Assembly (NCBI GenBank): GCA_002383665.1
Contig: DFZI01000076.1
Location: forward strand, 5,362-11,110
Direction: 5' to 3'
DNA from: Dehalococcoidia bacterium UBA4060
Lineage (GTDB): Bacteria > Chloroflexota > Dehalococcoidia > GIF9 > UBA5629
Length of the DNA stretch: 5,749 nt
The notes beneath the pieces were generated by a model. That model was not told the DNA's origin and ran no database searches. It saw only the letters and a list, made by a program, of their open reading frames with translations. A program made the position numbers and the translations under genes. Shown in pieces: positions 1-4,117 of this stretch (within the stretch, counting starts at the first letter, position 1; every line of letters starts with the position of its first letter).

Positions 1-590
1 GTACGTGTGACAATCAGCCTGGGCTGAACTGTTAGTTCCTTGATGCCGAGCTCCCTGAGAAACTTTTCGGGGAAGTCGATCTCTTCCCGCTCCACGGCAG
101 TCTTATAGTTCATCGGGATAACATAGCCCGGGTTAAGATTGCGCACCAGGTCGGCAGCAGCAGATGCCGACAGTGTGGACTTGCCTCCCACCGGTACAAA
201 CAGCACATTAATATTACCCAGTTCACCCGTGACTTCGGGAGATAGCTGCTGTCCCAGGTCACCCAGGTGACATAGAGTAACGCCTTCAATCTCAATTACA
301 TATACGGTATTCTTGCTGCTTTTCTTGCCCTGCTCGGTGTCATGGCTGGTAGGAATGCCGGTAACATAGACATCCTTCACCTCATACTCGCCGGGACCTT
401 TTATAACTCTGTACCCATCCTGCATCGCTGCAAGATAGTTATGACCAGGATGATCGCGGCTGATGGTAACCAGATCAGCCTGCATCCGGGGCAGCGTATA
501 ACCCGTGTCCGGTGAGCAGGGGTCAGTCACGATCACGGCCTCTTTGCCTTTGATCCTGAAACAGGAGTGTCCTAACCAGGTGATTTCCAT
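1..590 (-). CDS. MBL-fold metal-dependent hydrolase-like protein, partial (C-terminus beyond window)
   Basis: The first 196 residues of a metallo-beta-lactamase-fold protein of the Lactamase_B_3/UPF0173-like group are visible; the frame stays open to the window edge, so the C-terminus is missing. The N-terminus MEITWLGHSCFRI and the early TDP motif (residues 22-24) are typical. TSHD (81-84) and CHLGDLG (107-113) supply H83, H108 and D111. The signature HxHxDH is degenerate: residues 45-50 read RDHPGH, keeping H47 and H50 but with Arg and Gly for the first His and the Asp. The late P-x-H-Y motif reads PMNYKT (159-164), with N161 for His. The start at 590 is supported by a GAGGT Shine-Dalgarno 7 nt upstream and by the conserved N-terminus. 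The substrate is unknown, and metal-dependent catalysis may be altered or lost. The gene is divergent from tsaD. Confidence 0.88.
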   Translation of the reverse strand, partial: MEITWLGHSCFRIKGKEAVIVTDPCSPDTGYTLPRMQADLVTISRDHPGHNYLAAMQDGYRVIKGPGEYEVKDVYVTGIPTSHDTEQGKKSSKNTVYVIEIEGVTLCHLGDLGQQLSPEVTGELGNINVLFVPVGGKSTLSASAAADLVRNLNPGYVIPMNYKTAVEREEIDFPEKFLRELGIKELTVQPRLIVTR

Positions 591-606
591 CTGAATGACC
601 TCACTT

Positions 607-627
607 CTCCCGCACTGCGTACGGGAG
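607..627. repeat. Interrupted palindrome at the predicted MBL transcription start
   Basis: CTCCCG (607-612) and CGGGAG (622-627) form a perfect 6-bp inverted repeat around a 9-base centre. Two further inner pairs are possible (A614-T620 and C615-G619). The dyad covers the predicted transcription start of the MBL gene and would also fold as a hairpin at the very 5' end of its mRNA. It could be an operator or an mRNA 5' stabiliser. No T-run follows on either strand, so it is not a classic terminator. Confidence 0.4.
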
Positions 628-631
628 CCTA

Positions 632-660
632 ATTTTAGCAAGCCCTTCAAGAAACATCAA
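632..660 (-). promoter_or_regulatory. Predicted sigma-70-type promoter of the MBL-fold gene
   Basis: Read on the minus strand, a TTGATG -35 box (660-655) is followed after 17 bp by a TAAAAT -10 box (637-632) that carries a TGn extension (640-638). Transcription should start near 625, giving a leader of about 35 nt that includes the GAGGT ribosome-binding site. Spacing is ideal and both boxes are close to consensus. This is a prediction from sequence only. Confidence 0.6.
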
Positions 661-680
661 TCACCGGCCTATGTATTCAG

Positions 681-689
681 TGCTATAAT
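681..689 (+). promoter_or_regulatory. Extended -10 promoter of tsaD, giving a nearly leaderless transcript
   Basis: TGCTATAAT is a perfect extended -10 element (TGn plus consensus TATAAT at 684-689). No convincing -35 box lies 16-18 bp upstream, which is common for extended -10 promoters. The expected start point is about A696, only 3 nt before the tsaD ATG at 699. There is no Shine-Dalgarno sequence in front of that ATG, so translation of a leaderless or near-leaderless mRNA is inferred. Confidence 0.6.
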
Positions 690-698
690 TGCAGCATT

Positions 699-1688
699 AT
701 GCAGATACTGGCCATCGAAACCTCATGTGACGAGACCTCAGTAGCCATCGTGCAGGATGGCCGCCAAATCATCTCCAATATAATCGCTTCGCAGGTAGAT
801 ATACACGCACGTTATGGCGGTATTGTTCCGGAGGTCGCCTCGCGCCAGCATATGCTAACCATGGTACCTGTAGCCAGCCGCACCCTGGCTGATGCCGGTC
901 TTTCGTTCAAGGATATTGACGCTATCGCTGTAACGCATGGTCCGGGCCTGGCAGGATCATTGATCATAGGGGTGAACTTTGCCAAGTCACTGTCACTGGC
1001 TAGCCGGCTGCCGCTGGTGGGAATCAATCATCTGGAGGGGCATATCTACGCCAACTGGCTATCCGAACAGCAGCCCGAGATGCCTTGCCTCTGTCTGATC
1101 GTATCCGGCGGTCACAGTGACCTCATACTGATGCAAGATCATGGAAACTTCCGTAAGCTGGGCAACACACGCGATGATGCCGCTGGAGAAGCTTTCGACA
1201 AGGGTGCCCGCATTCTTGGTCTATCCTATCCAGGCGGGCCTGCCATCCAGGCCACCGCCGCAGGCATTTCAACATCAATGACTCTCCCACGGGCCTGGTT
1301 GAAGGATAGCTACGATTTCAGCTTTAGCGGCGTTAAAACTGCCCTGCTGCACATGGTGGAGGAGAAAAAGGAGATCAGCAGTAGTTGGATCAAGGAAGCA
1401 GCAGCAGCCTTTCAGGATGCCATTGTCGACGTGCTGGTGACCAAGACTATCCAGGCCGCACTGAGATTAAGCGTTAAACAGATATTGCTGTCGGGAGGCG
1501 TGGCTGCCAATAGCAAACTGCGCAGTCGCATGATCTCGGATTCCCCCCTGCCCGTGTTGATACCACCCCCCATCCTCTGCACTGACAACGCTGCCATGAT
1601 CGGGGCCTGTGCTTACTACCACATTACAGCCGGGCAGATTGATAACGGGCGGCTTGACGTTGTCCCCAGACTTGCCTTCGCCTCATGA
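699..1688 (+). CDS. tsaD: tRNA N6-adenosine threonylcarbamoyltransferase TsaD
   Basis: TsaD (Kae1/Qri7/YgjD family) transfers the threonylcarbamoyl group from threonylcarbamoyl-AMP to A37 of ANN-decoding tRNAs in the cytoplasm, working with TsaB and TsaE; neither partner is in this window. The 329-residue length is normal. The N-terminus IETSCDET (6-13) is the ASKHA nucleotide-binding start. H111 and H115 in NHLEGH, together with D296 in CTDNAAM (294-300), are the expected metal ligands. Other family motifs are VPEVASRQH (43-51), SGGH (136-139), GEAFDKGAR (163-171), YPGGP (177-181), FSFSGVKT (207-214) and GGVAAN (266-271). The start at 699 is fixed by family alignment; no ribosome-binding site precedes it. 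The gene overlaps the convergent DUF2851 gene by 65 bp. Nothing suggests loss of function. Confidence 0.97.
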   Translation: MQILAIETSCDETSVAIVQDGRQIISNIIASQVDIHARYGGIVPEVASRQHMLTMVPVASRTLADAGLSFKDIDAIAVTHGPGLAGSLIIGVNFAKSLSLASRLPLVGINHLEGHIYANWLSEQQPEMPCLCLIVSGGHSDLILMQDHGNFRKLGNTRDDAAGEAFDKGARILGLSYPGGPAIQATAAGISTSMTLPRAWLKDSYDFSFSGVKTALLHMVEEKKEISSSWIKEAAAAFQDAIVDVLVTKTIQAALRLSVKQILLSGGVAANSKLRSRMISDSPLPVLIPPPILCTDNAAMIGACAYYHITAGQIDNGRLDVVPRLAFAS

Positions 1689-2961
1689 ACACCGGACATC
1701 GGCTGCAATCCCTCGTCTGACAATAGCTGTGAAATATGTGCAGCAGCCCCTGCTGCATTCCACCGTTGATATGCTGCCAGCCTCCTGGCAATAACAAATT
1801 TTGCATGTACCGTGTGATTTCATTCTCAGGTAACGGCGGGTAAACGCAGTAAAAATCAGCCACACGCCGTGTCATCTCCTCATCACCATCAAACCACGCC
1901 CTGGCCAGAAAAAAGGGGAGGATACTATTGACTGTGATCTCACGTGTCCGACCTCTGCCCAGTAACATCTGCGGCCGCCTCAGCGGCCTGCCAAAATCAT
2001 AATGGCAGGACCAGTAAACCGGACCCGACAGCATCAGTTTCGCTTCAAAAGCGTAAGCTGCTCTCCTGTCAGGTATGTTTTCCATCAAATCTCTCTCATC
2101 CTGCAGCCATTTATCGGCTGATCCGTCCATCAGACAGCACAGGGCAGCCACCCGCCTCAGCGGGCTGTTGGCCGGCCTGATCCCTGAGAAGCACCACTCG
2201 TACCGCTCTATTCTCTCTCCCGTATGCCGGTGAAACTCCCATTCCCGTTCGAGCTTCTCAGCCATACTGTCGGACGGCACTATTGCACGAGGGTTGGCTT
2301 GTGAAGGCAACAGACCAGATATACCCATAGCTATAGCCATTTTACGTCCAATGCCTTCACCCTGCATCTCCTGCCACATGCGGAATGGCATAAGCTCTGC
2401 CAGCCTGGACATAGCAACTTTGTTCCTGGAATAGCCCAGCGCCCGGCAGATGTCCGAATACAACGCTTGTTGTGGCCCCTGGATAGATATCAGCTCCATA
2501 AAACCACGGGCTTTCACAGACAGCCTCTGCAGGCCGCAATACCTTAATATATCTTCAAGCTCACTGCAACTCAGCCGCTCTGCATGGGGACAACCCTGTC
2601 TGCGCAGGGAGAACTGGGCTGGAGCCGAGCCAAGTATAACGGTGGGAATATTTATACCCCTATACAGCAGGGCAGGAAGACCGCCTTTCTCCCATAATGC
2701 TACGTGCAGTATTACATTATTATATTTATGGTCACGGTCATGGCCATGTTTCTTCCACAGGTCAGAGCTGACGTGTATCTCCACATCTCCGCAGCATTTT
2801 ATACCATTGATCTTCAGCACAGCGTCCTGAAAATCGCACCCCTTGCCGGCAGCCTGCCTGCCACCAAAGACAACCTCTATGTCATTGCCCTCTTCGTCAC
2901 GCAGCCGGCTGAACCTACCCTCCAGCCAGATATGTGATACATCTTTTTCAGAGACTTTCAT
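1624..2961 (-). CDS. DUF2851 family protein
   Basis: A 445-residue protein that I recognise as DUF2851, a family of unknown function found in Bacteroidota and Chloroflexota among others. Hallmarks in order are IWLEGRF (11-17); a block with D43, GDVEIH (58-63), W69, KHGH (71-74) and NNVILHV (81-87); QALYSDICRALGYSRNK (165-181); W-C-F-SGIRPANSPLRR (256-270); GRGRTREITVNSILPFFLA (335-353); YPPLPENEITR (374-384); and a C-terminal QQGLLHIF block (403-410) with C414-x4-C419-x2-C422-P. The D43...E61-x-H63 arrangement loosely resembles a PD-(D/E)xK nuclease core; that is inference, not an established function. The start at 2961 has no Shine-Dalgarno, but the IW motif at residue 11 supports it. The last 21 residues lie antisense to the end of tsaD and look unconserved. 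The XRE gene lies 58 bp upstream on the same strand. Confidence 0.9.
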   Translation of the reverse strand: MKVSEKDVSHIWLEGRFSRLRDEEGNDIEVVFGGRQAAGKGCDFQDAVLKINGIKCCGDVEIHVSSDLWKKHGHDRDHKYNNVILHVALWEKGGLPALLYRGINIPTVILGSAPAQFSLRRQGCPHAERLSCSELEDILRYCGLQRLSVKARGFMELISIQGPQQALYSDICRALGYSRNKVAMSRLAELMPFRMWQEMQGEGIGRKMAIAMGISGLLPSQANPRAIVPSDSMAEKLEREWEFHRHTGERIERYEWCFSGIRPANSPLRRVAALCCLMDGSADKWLQDERDLMENIPDRRAAYAFEAKLMLSGPVYWSCHYDFGRPLRRPQMLLGRGRTREITVNSILPFFLARAWFDGDEEMTRRVADFYCVYPPLPENEITRYMQNLLLPGGWQHINGGMQQGLLHIFHSYCQTRDCSRCPVFMRRRQVWGQRQAARYQSARL

Positions 2962-2967
2962 TTATAT

Positions 2968-2996
2968 ATTATCCGTTACCGTGTAGAGATGGCTAA
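2968..2996 (-). promoter_or_regulatory. Possible leaderless promoter of the DUF2851 gene
   Basis: On the minus strand a GATAAT box (2973-2968) ends 6 nt before the ATG at 2961. A weak TTAGCC (2996-2991) sits 17 bp upstream in the -35 position. Transcription would start at or next to the A of the ATG, which fits the absence of a ribosome-binding site. The region is AT-rich, so a chance match is possible, and the gene may instead be read from the upstream XRE promoter. Confidence 0.3.
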
Positions 2997-3019
2997 AATT
3001 TTTTTATGACCCTCTCTGT

Positions 3020-3235
3020 CTATGCTTTGTATTTAAAACCATTGCGCTCGGCCACGATGGAGAGCATTTTCGCTGAGGTACCACGCGGCGTATATGCTCC
3101 CGATTCCCATTCACTGATGGTCTGCTGCCTTGTGCCCAGCTCCCCGGCCAATCGGGCCTGAGTAAGCCCGAGATGCGAGCGTAGAGCCCTGATGCTGTTC
3201 GCATCCCACCTGACCTTCTTTTCAGCATTCTCCAT
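3020..3235 (-). CDS. Small XRE-family helix-turn-helix transcriptional regulator
   Basis: A 71-residue protein made almost entirely of one Cro/CI-type (XRE) DNA-binding domain. Residues 14-22 form helix 1 (SIRALRSHL). LTQARLAGEL (24-33) is the first helix of the HTH, and TRQQTISEWESG (35-46) contains the recognition helix with the hallmark Q-x-T-I-S-x-W-E. The tail GTSAKMLSIVAERNGFKY packs as the final helices. There is no effector or dimerisation domain, so it is either a bare repressor or activator, or an antitoxin-like regulator; no toxin gene is adjacent. It lies 58 bp upstream of DUF2851 on the same strand, and the two may be co-transcribed. It is divergent from the zinc-ribbon gene. The start at 3235 lacks a well-spaced Shine-Dalgarno (an AGGT lies 13 nt away), and a palindrome covers its start codon, suggesting autoregulation. 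DNA binding is secure from the motif; the targets are inferred. Confidence 0.92.
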   Translation of the reverse strand: MENAEKKVRWDANSIRALRSHLGLTQARLAGELGTRQQTISEWESGAYTPRGTSAKMLSIVAERNGFKYKA

Positions 3236-3245
3236 ATAGCTATAT
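3234..3245. promoter_or_regulatory. 12-bp palindrome over the XRE gene start, candidate operator
   Basis: ATATAGCTATAT is a perfect 12-bp palindrome overlapping the first codon, the predicted transcription start and the edge of the -10 box of the XRE gene. A protein bound here would block initiation. Its core ATAGCTAT (3236-3243) recurs at 3336-3343 over the start of the divergent gene. Binding by the XRE protein is inferred from position and symmetry alone. Confidence 0.35.
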
Positions 3246-3272
3246 TTTACCTGTTAACGGATATCTCTACAA
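3244..3272 (-). promoter_or_regulatory. Predicted promoter of the XRE regulator gene
   Basis: On the minus strand a TTGTAG box (3272-3267) is followed after 17 bp by TAAAAT (3249-3244). The expected start is near 3237, only about 2 nt before the ATG at 3235. A near-leaderless transcript is therefore predicted, in keeping with the lack of a well-placed ribosome-binding site. The -35 match is only moderate. Confidence 0.4.
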
Positions 3273-3290
3273 GCCATTATCACCTTCGAT

Positions 3291-3319
3291 TAGACATGAC
3301 ACCTTCTTGATGGCAAAAT
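3291..3319 (+). promoter_or_regulatory. Predicted promoter of the FmdB-like zinc-ribbon gene
   Basis: TAGACA (3291-3296) and CAAAAT (3314-3319) are separated by 17 bp and match the -35 and -10 consensus at 5 of 6 and 4 of 6 positions. The start would be near 3326, which excludes the upstream ATG at 3324 and leaves a leader of about 16 nt before the ATG at 3342. An alternative is TTGATG (3307-3312) with TTTAAT (3332-3337), but the 19-bp spacing and the closeness to the ATG are less usual. Confidence 0.35.
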
Positions 3320-3335
3320 ATTTATGTTGAGTTTA

Positions 3336-3343
3336 ATAGCTAT
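3336..3343. promoter_or_regulatory. 8-bp palindrome over the zinc-ribbon gene start, candidate operator
   Basis: ATAGCTAT is a perfect palindrome that includes the first two bases of the ATG at 3342. It is identical to the core of the palindrome at 3236-3243, exactly 100 bp away over the divergent start. A third copy at 2327-2334 lies inside the DUF2851 coding region, so the word alone is not specific; its position is what suggests regulation. Confidence 0.28.
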
Positions 3344-3656
3344 GCCAATATATGAATACAGGGTGACGGAAAAGGCAGCCGGCTGCAACTATTGCAGACA
3401 TGGCTTCGACGCCCTGCAGAAATTTTCCGATGGGCCACTGACCACCTGCCCGGAATGTGGAGCACCGGTTCGACGAGTCATTACACGCTTCTCAGCCTGT
3501 GTTAGCGAGCCAGCAGAGGAGTCCCTGGCGTTGGAAGAAAAGCTCACCTCGTATGAAAATGAAGGTATGTGGAGCCACGCCGCTGAGCTGGCCGATAAAT
3601 CCGGGCTTCAGGAAAGGGCTATGGACGACTATAAAAAGGCCGGCTACAACTTCTAA
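3342..3656 (+). CDS. FmdB-like zinc-ribbon protein with helical C-terminal tail
   Basis: A 104-residue protein opening with MPIYEYR, the signature start of FmdB-family zinc ribbons. Two CxxC knuckles (C15/C18 and C36/C39, the latter in TTCPECGAPVRRVI) should bind one zinc ion. Between YR and the first knuckle there are about seven more residues than in the usual YRCxxCG form. The typical C-terminal Gly-rich or FYxTDY tail is absent. Instead, residues 64-104 are predicted helical and include AAELADKSGLQERAMDDYKKAG, which resembles one unit of a TPR-like helical repeat. The name FmdB comes from a putative regulator of formamidase; the actual role of these proteins is mostly unknown. An in-frame ATG 18 bp upstream (3324) is possible, but MPIYEY is the conserved start. 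No clear ribosome-binding site is seen. The gene points toward groES, 116 bp away. Confidence 0.85.
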   Translation: MPIYEYRVTEKAAGCNYCRHGFDALQKFSDGPLTTCPECGAPVRRVITRFSACVSEPAEESLALEEKLTSYENEGMWSHAAELADKSGLQERAMDDYKKAGYNF

Positions 3657-3679
3657 CCGCCCGATCTCTAAATGAAATT

Positions 3680-3719
3680 TTAGCAGTCAACTCTTTACAT
3701 TGATAATTTTTTGTGCTAA
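3680..3719. promoter_or_regulatory. Upstream CIRCE-like half-site pair with stretched spacer
   Basis: TTAGCAGTC (3680-3688) is identical to the left arm of the CIRCE at 3725. TTGTGCTAA (3711-3719) matches the right arm GAGTGCTAA at 7 of 9 positions. The gap is 22 bp instead of the canonical 9. The pair brackets the -35 box, and its right arm overlaps the extended -10. It may be an auxiliary HrcA site or a decayed duplicate; its function is inferred. Confidence 0.35.
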
Positions 3720-3722
3720 TAT
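3694..3722 (+). promoter_or_regulatory. Sigma-70-type promoter of groES-groEL
   Basis: TTTACA (3694-3699, 5 of 6 to consensus) is followed after exactly 17 bp by TAATAT (3717-3722), which carries a TGn extension at 3714-3716. The start is predicted near 3729, inside the CIRCE operator, so repressor binding would directly block transcription initiation. The leader of about 44 nt contains CIRCE and a strong ribosome-binding site. Confidence 0.6.
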
Positions 3723-3724
3723 AT

Positions 3725-3751
3725 TTAGCAGTCGCAAAAATAGAGTGCTAA
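3725..3751. promoter_or_regulatory. CIRCE operator (HrcA binding site)
   Basis: TTAGCAGTC (3725-3733), a 9-bp spacer (3734-3742) and GAGTGCTAA (3743-3751) match the CIRCE consensus TTAGCACTC-N9-GAGTGCTAA with a single change (G for C at 3731). CIRCE is the established binding site of the heat-shock repressor HrcA, which controls groESL and dnaK operons in many bacteria. hrcA itself is not in this window. Confidence 0.95.
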
Positions 3752-3772
3752 TTTCTTTATCAGGAGGTAAGA

Positions 3773-4066
3773 ATGGCTTCAAAAATTCAACCTTTGGGTG
3801 ACAGAGTTGTAGTAAAAGCTCTGGAAAAGGAAGAAAAAACCAAGGGCGGCATCTATTTGCCGGACACTGCCAAGGAAAAGCCGCAGGAAGGCAAGGTGCT
3901 GGCAGTCGGTCCCGGAAAGATGACTGATGAGGGAAAAAGGCTGCCCATGGACGTTGCTGTAGGTGATATCGTCATCTTCGCCAAATACGGCGGCACCGAG
4001 ATCAAGGAGGACGATGAAGAGCTGATCATCCTCAGGGAATCTGATATCCTGGCTAAAAAGAAATAA
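3773..4066 (+). CDS. groES: Co-chaperonin GroES (Hsp10)
   Basis: A 97-residue protein of normal length that forms the heptameric lid on GroEL in the cytoplasm. IQPLGDRVVVK (5-15) is the classic N-terminal strand. The mobile loop spans about residues 17-33 and carries the IYL tripeptide (27-29) that docks on GroEL (IVL in E. coli). VLAVGPGK (42-49) leads into the dome loop, and DIVIFAKYGGTEI (65-77) and LIILRESDILA (84-94) complete the fold. AGGAGG (3762-3767) lies 5 nt before the ATG, a strong ribosome-binding site unlike the weak or absent sites of tsaD, DUF2851, XRE and the zinc-ribbon gene. It is the first gene of a two-gene operon with groEL, under CIRCE control and so expected to be heat-inducible. 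Confidence 0.98.
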   Translation: MASKIQPLGDRVVVKALEKEEKTKGGIYLPDTAKEKPQEGKVLAVGPGKMTDEGKRLPMDVAVGDIVIFAKYGGTEIKEDDEELIILRESDILAKKK

Positions 4067-4101
4067 TCCGTCGTCGATCGAGAAAACAGACTACACATTT
4101 T

Positions 4102-4107
4102 AGGAGG
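4102..4107 (+). promoter_or_regulatory. Ribosome-binding site that decides the groEL start
   Basis: AGGAGG ends 1 nt before a first in-frame ATG (4109), too close to serve it, and 10 nt before a second in-frame ATG (4118), where the conserved N-terminus MAKQIKYG begins. A second weak GAGG (4111-4114) lies 3 nt from the latter. The site therefore supports the start at 4118. Confidence 0.75.
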
Positions 4108-4117
4108 AATGAGGCAA

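Noticed and set aside
2704..2937. Plus-strand frame whose product begins like a signal peptide or membrane segment
   Set aside because: It lies opposite the most conserved N-terminal block of DUF2851; the hydrophobic look comes from the antisense of that coding sequence, and no promoter or ribosome-binding site is seen.
2995..3005. A4T7 tract between DUF2851 and the XRE gene as a terminator or bent-DNA signal
   Set aside because: It has no GC-rich stem beside it, and the T-run is on the strand opposite to the two genes it separates.
3324..3341. Upstream in-frame ATG as the zinc-ribbon gene start
   Set aside because: MPIYEY at 3342 is the conserved family start, no ribosome-binding site precedes 3324, and the better predicted promoter would start transcription after it.
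3668..3683. CTAAA/TTTAG hairpin after the zinc-ribbon gene as a terminator
   Set aside because: It is a 5-bp AT-only stem with no following T-run and it overlaps the left arm of the upstream CIRCE-like pair, so read-through into groES cannot be excluded.
4109..4117. Upstream in-frame ATG as the groEL start
   Set aside because: AGGAGG is only 1 nt away, too close for initiation, and the three extra residues are not part of the conserved GroEL N-terminus.
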